Assembly: GCF_001292705.1 (NCBI RefSeq)
Contig: NZ_LGAK01000003.1
Span: 121,283 to 185,282 of the forward strand
DNA length: 64,000 bases
Reading direction: 5' to 3'
Source: Marinagarivorans algicola
Lineage (GTDB): Bacteria > Pseudomonadota > Gammaproteobacteria > Pseudomonadales > Cellvibrionaceae
Below the pieces are notes generated by a model. The model made no database searches, was not told where the DNA came from, and worked only from the letters and a program-made list of their open reading frames with translations. Shown piece after piece: positions 26,930-36,089 of this stretch. Both the position numbers and the translations under genes were made by a program. The first letter of the stretch is position 1; the number at the start of each line of letters is the position of its first letter.

Positions 26930-27979
26930 TTACCACTTATAGACAACACCCACGCGGTAAGTCATATCCTCTCGTCTCACGCCTTCTTGCGGGTCATTGT
27001 GGTAGTCATAATCCACATTCAAGTGCGCTGATACGCCCAAACCTAAGGGCGCTGACAAGCCGGTTTCAGCATGTGTGCGCCAATCATCGCTTTCATCAAG
27101 ATTTTGGGCAAAGTTACTACGATGAAACAAGGTGATGTCACGCGGAAAACTGTAGCGGAAGTCAAGGGCAAAACGACCCGAGCTGAAATCTTGCTTGCTT
27201 TCATTGCCGAGTAATATATCAGCCGCAGTTAAGTCATAATACTCTTTAGTATTGAGGACGCTAAGTTCTAACTTTAACGCCGACTGTTCACGCTCCCACC
27301 ACTGAAAACCCGAACCGATACCTGCCACATAGCGCTCACTAATTTGTTTAGCATCATCTTTTTCGGCGGTTAAATCACCCAGCAAGTACCAACGCGGTAA
27401 GAAGAACCAGTTAAGACCATAAAAACCTTTGTAATACTCTACCACGGACGCATCAACAGCTTCTTCGCCTTCGAGCGGTTCAGCCTCTAGTGACTCTCCG
27501 GTATAACGCAACTCAAAATCATGGCGGAAGTCTTCATGACGCAATTGCACTTCAGCACCAACTAACCAATTGCTTGAGTTAACATTACCACTTTTTTCAG
27601 AGCCTACCACGGTTAATTTGCCACCATAGCTGTGTAAAGAGTCGGCATGATTAGCAAAAGGCACCACATCTTTTAAGGTTAATAGCGAGTACTCTCTTTG
27701 CTCAGCATTACACTCAAAACGGGCAACATCATCGATCATTTCCAACCATAAGCAAGGCTCTTCAATACCCCGTAAGCGCACAGGTTCACTTAAGTTAATA
27801 TTGCCGACATCCGCTTTATTTAAGGTGAGCTCGCCGACCTTATCCGCAGACCAAACAACCTGGCCTTTACTCACTGATTTTAATGTACCGCCAATCTTAT
27901 CGCCATTTTTCAGCTCGATTTGACCCGCACTTGCACTCATAGCCAATACACCGGCCGCTAAACCAAGAATCAATTTCAC
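26930..27979 (-). CDS. DUF481 outer-membrane beta-barrel protein
   Basis: The protein has 349 residues with a signal peptide cleaved near ASAG. The N-terminal part (GQIELKNGDKIGGTLKSVSKGQVVWS) is the small SH3-like module often preceding DUF481. Residues from about 110 show alternating hydrophobic strands such as WLVGAEVQLRHEDFRHDFEL and FSSGRFALDFRYSF, ending MTYRVGVVYKW with the terminal aromatic expected for outer-membrane insertion. DUF481 (YdiY-like) proteins have no settled function; acid or salt stress roles have been suggested for relatives. It stands alone between terminators. Confidence 0.85.
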   Translation of the reverse strand: MKLILGLAAGVLAMSASAGQIELKNGDKIGGTLKSVSKGQVVWSADKVGELTLNKADVGNINLSEPVRLRGIEEPCLWLEMIDDVARFECNAEQREYSLLTLKDVVPFANHADSLHSYGGKLTVVGSEKSGNVNSSNWLVGAEVQLRHEDFRHDFELRYTGESLEAEPLEGEEAVDASVVEYYKGFYGLNWFFLPRWYLLGDLTAEKDDAKQISERYVAGIGSGFQWWEREQSALKLELSVLNTKEYYDLTAADILLGNESKQDFSSGRFALDFRYSFPRDITLFHRSNFAQNLDESDDWRTHAETGLSAPLGLGVSAHLNVDYDYHNDPQEGVRREDMTYRVGVVYKW

Positions 27980-28186
27980 AACATTCCTCCTAAGGATTCA
28001 AATTGCGCGCATAATAACGCAAGACACTTAACAATAGCTGAAGCAGTAGACACCAAGATATGCAGCAGTCTGCAAAAGTGTTTTAGATACACGTTAAAAT
28101 GCCCTTTAAAGGCCGCTAACGAGTATCCTGAAAAAAAACATCACCATTAAGATAGCCTAAAATATTCACCGACATGAGAGCGTGCC

Positions 28187-29821
28187 GTGAAAACTTTTAT
28201 CAAAGACAGCAAAATATACTTTAACAAGCGCATACTCAGTATTTTTTTATTAGGTATTGTCAGTGGCCTACCCTGGGTCATGATTGGCTCAGCACTCACT
28301 CTTTGGCTTAAAGAAGCCGGTCTTTCTCGTAGTCAAATAGGCTTTGCAGGGCTTATTTTTGCTGTTTATGCCGTTAACTTCCTATGGGCGCCGCTGATTG
28401 ATCGATTTTCACCCAAAAGTTTATTCAAAGTTTTTAGACCGCATATTGATACCCGAGGTGATAAAAAAAGCTGGATTATTACATGCCAGGCCATCATTGC
28501 TCTGTGCTGCCTAAGCTGTAGCTTGTATAGCCCAAGTGATGCCGCCGAGACTATTATTGCACTCGCATTACTTTTGGCAGTGGCCTCTGCCACCCAAGAT
28601 ATCGCCATTGACGGCTACCGCGTACAAAGCTTTGCATCCCACCAAGCGCAGTACATCTCTGCAGGTGCCGCCGCTGCAACAGGGGGTTGGTGGACAGGTT
28701 ATGCAGCTATTGGCTTTTTGCCTTTATGGCTGTCTGATGTTGGCTGGAGCTGGGCAAGCCTGTATCTCATGCTCGGCAGCCTGAGCGCACTCATGTGCCT
28801 GATGTGTTTTTTTATTCCCACCCATCACTTAGCGCTCAGCAAGCAACACGTGGTTCGGTGCAACACTGCCAGCCCACCACCTAACAACGCTCTACTTAAT
28901 AACTCACCACTTAATAACTCGCCACTTAATACCTACCCAAAGTGTCAATCGCAGTACAAACAAATACAACTCCTTATTTTTATGTGCCTACCTTGGCTGA
29001 CTGCACTGTGGGCTATTAACCCGCTTGGGCTACCCGTGACGGTAGCCCAAAGCCAATGGTTTATTCCGTCCATTATTACCTTCGAGCTCGTAGTGTTTGG
29101 TTCTATTCTATATACCTTAGGGCAATTACCCACAAGCCATGAGCCGCCCAATACCTCATTAGAAAAGATACTCGCCAATATTTATCAGACACTCATTTTA
29201 CCTCTTCGCAATTTTTTTATGAATAACGGCACTCGCATTGCTATAGGCCTACTCAGCTTTATCTTTTTATTCAAAATAGGTGAAGCTTTTTTAGGGCGCA
29301 TGTCAATTTTGTTTTATAAAGAGATTGGTTTTAGCACTACGCAAATCGCCACTTATTCCAAAATGCTAACATGGGTGGTCACCATGATTGCGGTTATCCC
29401 TTGCGGCATTTTAAATGCGCGCTTTGGCTTACTAAAAGGCTTAATGATTAGTGGATTGTGCATGGCCGCTAGCAATTTGATTTTTTGCCTATTAGCCATC
29501 GTAGGCCCTATTGAATGGCTTTATGCTAGTGCCGTTATTATTGACGGCTTTACAGCCGCATGGGCAACCGTCGCGTTTATGGCTTTTATTTCTCACTTGT
29601 GCGATCACCGGTTTTCCTCTACGCAATACGCTTTACTCGCCTCTCTTGGCAGCCTTGGCCGCACACTACTATCAAGTAACAGCGGTTTGTTGGTCGATTT
29701 GCTCAATGGCAATTGGGCGCTATTTTTTGCGATTACAGCGCTTATGGTAACTCCAAGTTTAATGTTACTTTGGCAGCTAAAAGATAAAATACATGCACTT
29801 AGGCCGCCAAGGAGCACATAA
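28187..29821 (+). CDS. ampG: AmpG-like muropeptide permease (MFS)
   Basis: The protein has 544 residues with about 14 membrane helices. It starts from GTG at 28187 with GAGAG eight bases upstream; no in-frame ATG fits. The first helices, LLGIVSGLPWVMIGSALTLW and FAVYAVNFLWAPLIDRFSP, match AmpG, the importer of GlcNAc-anhydromuropeptides for peptidoglycan recycling. ASATQDIAIDGYRV is another AmpG-type stretch. A polar loop at about residues 228-250 contains an in-frame repeated Leu-Asn-Asn-Ser-Pro unit, encoded by a 15-bp tandem repeat (28893-28932). Other MFS substrates cannot be ruled out. Confidence 0.85.
   Translation: MKTFIKDSKIYFNKRILSIFLLGIVSGLPWVMIGSALTLWLKEAGLSRSQIGFAGLIFAVYAVNFLWAPLIDRFSPKSLFKVFRPHIDTRGDKKSWIITCQAIIALCCLSCSLYSPSDAAETIIALALLLAVASATQDIAIDGYRVQSFASHQAQYISAGAAAATGGWWTGYAAIGFLPLWLSDVGWSWASLYLMLGSLSALMCLMCFFIPTHHLALSKQHVVRCNTASPPPNNALLNNSPLNNSPLNTYPKCQSQYKQIQLLIFMCLPWLTALWAINPLGLPVTVAQSQWFIPSIITFELVVFGSILYTLGQLPTSHEPPNTSLEKILANIYQTLILPLRNFFMNNGTRIAIGLLSFIFLFKIGEAFLGRMSILFYKEIGFSTTQIATYSKMLTWVVTMIAVIPCGILNARFGLLKGLMISGLCMAASNLIFCLLAIVGPIEWLYASAVIIDGFTAAWATVAFMAFISHLCDHRFSSTQYALLASLGSLGRTLLSSNSGLLVDLLNGNWALFFAITALMVTPSLMLLWQLKDKIHALRPPRST
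28893..28932 (+). repeat. In-frame 15-bp tandem repeat inside ampG
   Basis: The unit CACTTAATAACTCRC is present about 2.7 times (28893-28907, 28908-28922, 28923-28932) and adds five residues per copy to a cytosolic or periplasmic loop. Copy number could vary by slippage without shifting the frame. Confidence 0.85.
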
Positions 29822-29933
29822 TACGAAGCTCATGCTCGTCAATCGAAGAATCTTATCGGCAAAAAGGCTTAGCAACTGCTATAAATTGTTCTAGGTTCAT
29901 CAAATAATTAATGGCATATAATAGGAATATATT

Positions 29934-30530
29934 ATGGGTAGCTCAGGTTTAACCACACTGGCCATTCTTGTGGCTTTTGCTCTTTATTGTATTTATATCT
30001 TTAACACTTTAGTGAAGCTCAAAAATCAGTTCGAAAATGGTTTTTCGCAAATTGAAATACAACTCAAGCGGCGTTATGACCTCATTCCAAACCTGATTGA
30101 AACGGCCAAAGCCTACCTCAAACACGAAAGCGAAACTCTAGAGGCCGTGGTAAAAGCCCGCAATAGCGCCGCCTCTGAGCTCAGCGCAGCCAGCCAAAAT
30201 CCTGGCGACAGCGGTCACATTCAAGCCTTAGCCGGTGCCGAAGGTCTTTTAGGTCAAGCCATGGGCCGCTTCAATATGGTGATGGAAGCCTACCCCGAAC
30301 TAAAGGCTAACACCACGATGATGCAATTAACCGAAGAGCTGTCATCAACCGAAAATCGTGTAAGCTTTGCTCGCCAAGCGTTTAATGATGCCGTAATGAG
30401 CTACAATATTTTTCGCGAAAGCTTCCCTGCCAATATTTTTGCTGGCCTTTTTGGGCACAATAAAAAAGCCGCTCTTTTAGAGTTTGAAGACAGTAACCAA
30501 ATTGCTCAAGCGCCTAAAGTTTCGTTTTAA
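29934..30530 (+). CDS. lemA: LemA family protein
   Basis: The protein has 198 residues. One N-terminal membrane helix (about 7-26) is followed by the LemA helical bundle: YNTLVKLKNQFENGF-type segment, then IEIQLKRRYDLIPNLIETAK and YLKHESETLEAVVKARN. A second conserved part is ENRVSFARQAFNDAVMSYN. LemA proteins are membrane-anchored and of unclear function, but they are very often encoded next to an M48 metalloprotease, as here (46 bases to the next gene). An AGGAA site lies 7 bases before the ATG. Confidence 0.95.
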   Translation: MGSSGLTTLAILVAFALYCIYIFNTLVKLKNQFENGFSQIEIQLKRRYDLIPNLIETAKAYLKHESETLEAVVKARNSAASELSAASQNPGDSGHIQALAGAEGLLGQAMGRFNMVMEAYPELKANTTMMQLTEELSSTENRVSFARQAFNDAVMSYNIFRESFPANIFAGLFGHNKKAALLEFEDSNQIAQAPKVSF

Positions 30531-30575
30531 ATAAGCCTCTACCGCTAAAAAACACCATCACATTATGGGCTGCCC

Positions 30576-32564
30576 ATGAATTTCTTCGAGCATCAAGATA
30601 AGGCGCGTAAGCAAAGCACCCGCCTTTTATTTTTGTTTTTACTGGCTGTCAGTGCTGTCGTTTTTTTTACAGCCATAGTGATTACAGGAACGCTCACTTA
30701 CTTCCAGACTCAAGGCTTTTTGAGTAACGCCAGCAGTCACATGGGTTATTGGGCAGCCTTACTGCACAACCCAATACTTCTTTGGAGCCTGCTAGGCACC
30801 TTGATCTTTATTATTTTAGGTAGCGCTTTTAAGGCACTGCAACTTGGCGGCAACGGTATTCAAGTTGCTCTCGCCATGAACGGCAAGCATGTACACCCCG
30901 ACACACATAACCCTGACTACCAAAAACTTTTAAATATCGTCACTGAAATGGCATTAGCCTCGGGCAATCCAGTCCCTAAAGTCTTTGTCATGCCTGGTGC
31001 TGCAATTAATGCTTTTGCCGCAGGCTTTAATCGCCACCAAACAGTAGTTGCTGTGACCGAAGGCGCGCTCACCCAGTTAAGCCGCAACGAGCTGCAAGGG
31101 GTTATTGCGCATGAATTTAGCCATATAAATTTTGGCGATGTCAAGATCAATATGCGCATTGTCGCTTTACTGCATGGCATTTTATTGATAGGTATTATTG
31201 GGCGTTACATTGCTTGGGGTAGCTACGGACACTATGGCCACCGCTCTAGCTCGCGGCGCAATAGCAAACAAGCCGGCCTAGGCTTTGCACTGATGGCAAT
31301 AGGCTTTACAGGTACTTTTTTTGGTAATTTAATTAAGGCCGCTGTTAGCCGCCAGCGTGAATACTTGGCCGATGCCTCAGCGGTGCAATTTACCCGCAAC
31401 CCCGATGGTATTGCCAACGCCTTAAAAAAAATTGCCCAAGGGCCAGACGCCACTTTAGAGTCATCGCACGCCGAAGAATTTAGCCACTTTTATTTTTCGA
31501 GTTTACGCCTGACGGGAGTTCAGAATTTTTTTAGTGGCCTATTGGCTACCCACCCCGAAATTGACAAACGTATAGAACGCCTAGGCCATACACTCACACT
31601 CGACATCCGTAATCCGCCTCACCACGCCACACAGGCAAACAACACTGCACAGCCTAACAGTCAGGTCATGGGGTTTGCGAGAGCCGCTGAGCCTGCATCT
31701 AGAGCTACACTTACAAGCACAATTCATACTATTGATAACAACAGACCAAGCCAGTCCCCATCTGCGCAGTATGCTACGTTAAAAGCCAGCAACATTATCG
31801 ACAGTATCGGCAATCCAACACACAGTAACTTAGACGCCGCTCAGGCTCATCTGGCCTCACTACCAACCCTATTGGTTGACGCCTGTAGCAACCCCTTTAG
31901 TGCGCGTGCATTAATTTATGGCTTATTAATCCAGGCCACCGCTAAAAAGTACCATAGCGCTCAGCTCGACTATTTGAAAACGCATGCCCATCCCGAAACC
32001 GTCAAAACCTTACAGCAATTACAACCCGCCATCGCGCAGCTTAATCCACAAAATTTTTACCCACTGCTCCTATTAGCCGAGCCTACGTTACAAGATCAGT
32101 CAACCCAGCAAGCCGATACTTTTCAAGACTGCGCCAAAGCATTAATTAAGGTAGACAATCAATTATCATTGCTCGAATGGGCTATTTATCGCCTAGCGGT
32201 TGCGCCACTTCGGCAATCCAAAAACAGCCGTCAAAAAAACTTAAAAGATTGCCAAAGCGCACTCAATGTTTTGTTTTATTATACCCTTAGCCTAACCGAA
32301 CCCGCACAGCGTGCGCCACTTTTAGCGCAAGCTGAAAAACACTTACGATTAAAAATAACCAAACCACAAAAAGTATCACTCAATGCACTAGACGGCGCGA
32401 TGAATAGTATTGCCCAACTCAAACCCTTAAGTAAGCCAGCACTCATAAAAGCCCTTATAGCCTGCATTATAGGCGATGGTAAAGTCACCGAAGAAGAGAC
32501 CACACTATTGCGCATGGTGGCACTGATTTTAGATTGCCCGATACCTGAACGTTTTGGGCTCTAA
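30576..32564 (+). CDS. M48-family zinc metalloprotease with extended C-terminus
   Basis: The protein has 662 residues. Two N-terminal membrane helices (about 17-42 and 65-85) precede an HtpX-like M48 domain. The zinc site is HEFSH at 179-183, with the third ligand Glu262 in REYLADA. A further hydrophobic pair lies at 195-215 and 235-255. The C-terminal 300 residues are helical, Gln/Ala-rich and end in DGKVTEEETTLLRMVALIL, which resembles a TerB-like helical bundle. It is longer than HtpX (about 290 residues). The pairing with LemA is a known arrangement; the protease probably acts in membrane quality control. Confidence 0.9.
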   Translation: MNFFEHQDKARKQSTRLLFLFLLAVSAVVFFTAIVITGTLTYFQTQGFLSNASSHMGYWAALLHNPILLWSLLGTLIFIILGSAFKALQLGGNGIQVALAMNGKHVHPDTHNPDYQKLLNIVTEMALASGNPVPKVFVMPGAAINAFAAGFNRHQTVVAVTEGALTQLSRNELQGVIAHEFSHINFGDVKINMRIVALLHGILLIGIIGRYIAWGSYGHYGHRSSSRRNSKQAGLGFALMAIGFTGTFFGNLIKAAVSRQREYLADASAVQFTRNPDGIANALKKIAQGPDATLESSHAEEFSHFYFSSLRLTGVQNFFSGLLATHPEIDKRIERLGHTLTLDIRNPPHHATQANNTAQPNSQVMGFARAAEPASRATLTSTIHTIDNNRPSQSPSAQYATLKASNIIDSIGNPTHSNLDAAQAHLASLPTLLVDACSNPFSARALIYGLLIQATAKKYHSAQLDYLKTHAHPETVKTLQQLQPAIAQLNPQNFYPLLLLAEPTLQDQSTQQADTFQDCAKALIKVDNQLSLLEWAIYRLAVAPLRQSKNSRQKNLKDCQSALNVLFYYTLSLTEPAQRAPLLAQAEKHLRLKITKPQKVSLNALDGAMNSIAQLKPLSKPALIKALIACIIGDGKVTEEETTLLRMVALILDCPIPERFGL

Positions 32565-33163
32565 ATCACGCATCCATGATACTTACCAATAGGCGCTGCA
32601 CTGGAATGTTTATCCAGCAGTTTACGTTAGCTTTATTTGACAGGGTGCCCACCCTATATGTCAGGCTAGTTGTCACACCATTTAACCCACGCTTAAGGCG
32701 ATGCATTGACGATAATGACACACTACAACCGAGAGCAACGTACAGCATTAGCGCACGGACTGCACCGCAGCTGAGCGCTAAAAAGCGAGGGGCGCAGATT
32801 ATTGCGATTATTATGGAATAAGATGATCGCTCAAAACGGTAAGGTCAACACGGCAGACCCACCGCTTCTCACTGCATAGGTTTTATAAACTCGCAACTTC
32901 TATCTAGGGCACTAAATCGTACTTTGATGGGGTTAACTGCTGTTGTTAGAATCAGAGGAGTGAAGTCAGTCAATTAAATCAGCGTGACTTCACACGTTTT
33001 TTACTGTCCCTTATCGACACAATTCGACGTAAGAAATTACAAGCAGCGAAAGAGACCCAAAGAAAGAATCCTCTTGAAAGAGCTGGCTTTAGCGGTTTTT
33101 GGGTGATGCCTATCGCGTTCTGGCTAAACACTCTGAGCAATGATAGGTATATTGCAAGCGGCG
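32565..33163. other. 600-bp region without a supported gene
   Basis: I see no gene with a start and ribosome site. There is an inverted repeat GTGAAGTCA (32960-32968) and TGACTTCAC (32985-32993) followed by a GTTTTTTAC run on the plus strand, which may be a terminator for the metalloprotease transcript. An AGGGTG/CACCCT hairpin lies at 32642-32655. A 73-codon open frame without a start codon spans 32950-33168 and may be a remnant or chance. Confidence 0.5.
32960..33003 (+). terminator. Possible terminator, 9-bp stem with long loop
   Basis: GTGAAGTCA (32960-32968) pairs exactly with TGACTTCAC (32985-32993) across 16 bases, and six T follow shortly after. The loop is long and the distance from the metalloprotease stop is about 400 bases, so the call is weak. 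Confidence 0.35.
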
Positions 33164-33622
33164 TTAGTTAGCTCGAATATACTTGCAGCAAGCTCTCACA
33201 TCGTCTGCTTTTACTTGGTATGTTCCCGCCGATACACTGTGGGTAATATAGGCTGTTCCGATGGCGTAATTCATATCACCACCCAATTCAAAAAAATAGT
33301 AACGCCCCGCTTCAACTGTTACTTTTTTCTTTTGACCTAGCATTAAAGCAAATACCGGCCAAGAAAATTTAACCTCATGCTCACCCGGCTCCACATACAA
33401 CCAAGTAAATGATTTATTAGGCAATTTAGCCACTAGGTTACCATCCACTAACGCCTTTACGGAATAAGCAAGCGGCGGAACGGTTTTTCTATAAAGAATA
33501 ATAACCGCTCGCTTATCATCTGGTATCCCTATAGCTGTATCAGTAAATGTCTTTGCATTTTTAGGTGTGGTAGAGCACGCCATCAACGCAGCACTCAAAA
33601 ATAAAATATATAGATATTTCAC
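33164..33622 (-). CDS. DUF2846-family lipoprotein
   Basis: The protein has 152 residues. The signal peptide ends in a lipobox (ALMAC, Cys16), so it should be a lipoprotein. The mature part has the DUF2846 pattern: RAVIILYRK near the start, VDGNLVAKLPNKSFTWLYVEPGEHEV in the middle, and VEAGRYYFFEL toward the end. The family binds no known ligand. It is a single gene with about 180 bases of intergenic DNA on its 5' side. Confidence 0.82.
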   Translation of the reverse strand: MKYLYILFLSAALMACSTTPKNAKTFTDTAIGIPDDKRAVIILYRKTVPPLAYSVKALVDGNLVAKLPNKSFTWLYVEPGEHEVKFSWPVFALMLGQKKKVTVEAGRYYFFELGGDMNYAIGTAYITHSVSAGTYQVKADDVRACCKYIRAN

Positions 33623-33805
33623 TGAAACTCCCGATAATCATTTCATAAAGTCAAAAATTAATAATAAGGATCCGCTCAGCTTGCCCCCACTTTTATATAA
33701 AAACACACAGTGGCTAATATGGGATGTTCTGTTTTAGGTGTTATCGTAGGGCATGAGCGCAATACGCATCACTCAAGCACCCTCAGCGCAACATGGATGC
33801 TTAAT

Positions 33806-34426
33806 TTAAACGGCTGAAGCGAGCTTCGTAGGCACGCCAGAATGAAAGCGAAACTCATCATCTTCTGACTCGATCAGCTCTTTTTCTAACGCTAAAAACA
33901 CCTGCACACGCTCTGCAATATCTTCGCCTGCGGCTTCGCGGGCCAAGCTTAAATAATCCATAAAGTGGCGTGATTCAGACTTAAGTAACGAGAGGTAAAA
34001 TTTTTGCAGTTCTTCATCTAAGTGCGGTGCTAGCTTCGCAAAGCGCTCGCACGAACGAGCCTCAATAATGGCCCCTACAATTAAAGTATCGACTAATTTG
34101 GCAGGTTCAAAGGTGCGTACAGGCTTACGCATTTTAGCGGCATAACGGCCTGCATTAATCGTGACATCATACACAATACCTCGCTTTTCGATAAACTCTA
34201 TCACTTGCTCAAAATGGCGTAGCTCTTCGCGGGCTAAACGGCTCATTTTATGCAACAGGTCAAAGTTGTCGACATAGCGATACATTAAATTCATGGCCGT
34301 GCTAGCTGCTTTTTTTTCGCAATTGGCATGATCAACCAATAGCACATCTTGCATATTAACAGCTTGGGCCACCCAGCTATCGGGAGTTTCGCACAATAAA
34401 AAATCATGTATAGCCTGTATAGGCAT
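33806..34426 (-). CDS. miaE: tRNA 2-methylthio-N6-isopentenyladenosine hydroxylase MiaE
   Basis: The protein has 206 residues and hydroxylates the isopentenyl group of ms2i6A37 in tRNA. It is a di-iron ferritin-like enzyme; the ligand segments EKKAASTAM, REELRHFEQV, IEARSCERF and SESRHFMDY supply the Glu and His ligands. The length is normal for MiaE. The start lies 5 bases after the stop of the upstream DUF1289 gene on the same strand, so they form an operon. Confidence 0.95.
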   Translation of the reverse strand: MPIQAIHDFLLCETPDSWVAQAVNMQDVLLVDHANCEKKAASTAMNLMYRYVDNFDLLHKMSRLAREELRHFEQVIEFIEKRGIVYDVTINAGRYAAKMRKPVRTFEPAKLVDTLIVGAIIEARSCERFAKLAPHLDEELQKFYLSLLKSESRHFMDYLSLAREAAGEDIAERVQVFLALEKELIESEDDEFRFHSGVPTKLASAV

Positions 34427-34431
34427 AAAGA

Positions 34432-34911
34432 TTAAACCTCTTCTAGTTCTGGGGTAACACTGGAGTGAGCAACGGCCGAGAAATAACGATCGTAATGCAC
34501 TGTTGATAAAACAAAAAAGTCTTCGTCCACCATTTTTTTAAACTCAGGGAGGGACATATGCGCATAAGCAGGCAATAAGCGCGCACCGAAGGCCTCTAGG
34601 TTTTTAATTTGCTTTGAGCCTACCTTTATTATTTCAAACACCCACGCATACGGTGATTGCTCGGCATGGTGGCGCACATTATGCGTGGCCAGTTGTTGGC
34701 GCAACAAGGCCTCGTCAAAAACCTCTAAGCGATCTTCAAGCACTTGCCGCAATAAAGCATCTAAACGACGAGAAATACTAATACGCTCGCTTTCGCCATA
34801 GGCATTCCAGCCAGCGACTTCATGCGTATATCGCTTACAGCCGCGGCAAACATTATCACCCAAACCTGTAGAACAAACACCAATACACGGTGTTTTTACT
34901 GTGCCAACCAT
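34432..34911 (-). CDS. DUF1289-domain protein
   Basis: The protein has 159 residues. The N-terminal DUF1289 motif (residues 7-45) has four Cys in KTPCIGVCSTGLGDNVCRGC (Cys9, 13, 22, 25), which may bind a metal or iron-sulfur cluster, followed by the conserved Trp-Asn segment. The C-terminal 100 residues are not part of the usual short DUF1289 protein and I do not recognise them. It directly precedes miaE, as in other gammaproteobacteria, which might link it to tRNA modification or iron supply. Confidence 0.8.
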   Translation of the reverse strand: MVGTVKTPCIGVCSTGLGDNVCRGCKRYTHEVAGWNAYGESERISISRRLDALLRQVLEDRLEVFDEALLRQQLATHNVRHHAEQSPYAWVFEIIKVGSKQIKNLEAFGARLLPAYAHMSLPEFKKMVDEDFFVLSTVHYDRYFSAVAHSSVTPELEEV

Positions 34912-35008
34912 AACTTTTTGTGCTCTAACATTTATTTTGCGGGCGCGAACACTAGCAAATTTAACGTAAAGGTTAAAGGGCCAGCGATTATTTAAAGCCT
35001 AATGTAGT

Positions 35009-35833
35009 TTAAAAATCAAACAGCTTACGTGAATTATACAGTGTGTATTGCGCCACACAATCTAACGCCTGACCACGCAAGGCGGCTAAAGCCTGCGCTA
35101 TTTGGGGTACATACTCTGGACTGTTACGCTGACCTTGCTTACCCGACAAGGGCATATCGGGGGCATCAGTTTCTAATACCAACGCCTCATCCGGTAGCGC
35201 CTGTATCGCCTGACGCGTTTTGTTTGCTCTAGGATAGGTAATACTGCCGCCTACTCCTATACGTAAGCCACGGCGCCAATAGTTTTGTGCTAACTGCGTG
35301 CTGCCGGTAAACCCGTGTAAAACACCACCTGCCACAGGCTTTACCTGATCTAAACAAGCCAACAACTCATTATGCGCCTTGCGGCAATGAAGTATGACAG
35401 GCATTTTAAAATGGTTAGCGCAGCGCAAGTGAGCACTCACCATAGCTTGCTGTTTATCTAACGATACCTGTTTTGAGGGTGGCATACAGGCATCTAAACC
35501 CGTTTCACCAATAGCTTTGCAGTGTTGATCTTTAGCAAAAGGCGCCATACATTGCACCAAATGAGCGGCCCAATCATTTATCGCCCAATCATTTTTATCG
35601 CACTCGCTTTGACTTAAGTATGCATTCAACCACCAAGGGTGTAGACCTATAGCGTACAGGCCACCTTGTAGCTGCTGACTCAGCAGTTGGGCTTGCGGCC
35701 ACTGCGAGGGTGTAACACCTGGAATTAACACGCCCTGTAAGCCCAGCGCTTGGGCCTGCTGCCATACGGCAGATCTATCTTTATCAAAATGATCAAAATC
35801 AAAATGACAGTGACTATCAAAAAAATGATTCAT
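35009..35833 (-). CDS. TatD-family metal-dependent hydrolase (YjjV-like)
   Basis: The protein has 274 residues and a TIM-barrel of the amidohydrolase type. Metal-binding segments are DSHCHFDFDHF at the N-terminus, IGETGLDA with Glu, VILHCRKAH, VLHGFTGS and LETDAPDMPL near the C-terminus. TatD proteins are DNases or related hydrolases. It is a separate gene upstream of the DUF1289-miaE pair, with 97 bases between. Confidence 0.92.
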   Translation of the reverse strand: MNHFFDSHCHFDFDHFDKDRSAVWQQAQALGLQGVLIPGVTPSQWPQAQLLSQQLQGGLYAIGLHPWWLNAYLSQSECDKNDWAINDWAAHLVQCMAPFAKDQHCKAIGETGLDACMPPSKQVSLDKQQAMVSAHLRCANHFKMPVILHCRKAHNELLACLDQVKPVAGGVLHGFTGSTQLAQNYWRRGLRIGVGGSITYPRANKTRQAIQALPDEALVLETDAPDMPLSGKQGQRNSPEYVPQIAQALAALRGQALDCVAQYTLYNSRKLFDF

Positions 35834-35920
35834 GCGCTGGCAGCCTAATAAATAACAGCGTAACTATCCAAGAATACCGAAATGGGTGACTCATAAATTA
35901 TTAATCCACCGCTCAAGCAA

Positions 35921-35956
35921 TCAGCACCCTATCAGGTGAATTTTTTCAGCTTGGCT
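35921..35956 (+). repeat. 36-bp dispersed repeat, copy 2
   Basis: This segment (TCAGCACCCTATCAGGTG, then AATTTTTTCAGCTTGGCT) matches the minus strand of 22180-22215 at about 31 of 36 positions. It lies 88 bases upstream of tatD, outside genes. Confidence 0.55.
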
Positions 35957-36036
35957 GAGTCGTTACCCTTGAGTAACCACAAAACAACGGGGTATAAAAC
36001 CCCTCGTGTACAGCTTTAGTTGAGCAGAACACTGGC

Positions 36037-36076
36037 CCACATAAAAAACCCAGCCTAAGCTGGGTTTTTTATGTGG
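36037..36076. terminator. Strong terminator after the cytochrome-malectin gene
   Basis: An 18-bp perfect stem (36037-36054 with 36059-36076), containing CCCAGC/GCTGGG and flanking A6/T6 runs, closes a CTAA tetraloop. It starts 14 bases after the stop of the minus-strand gene at 36090. Confidence 0.93.
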
Positions 36077-36089
36077 CTACTGTAAAGCG

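Noticed and set aside
29917..29922. TATAAT just before lemA as a -10 element
   Set aside because: It would leave almost no leader and lies at the ribosome site; no -35 element is found at the right distance.
32950..33168. A 73-codon open frame with protein-like composition (FTRFLLSLIDTIRRKK)
   Set aside because: No start codon or ribosome site and it runs into the lipoprotein gene on the other strand. A frame of this length can arise by chance.
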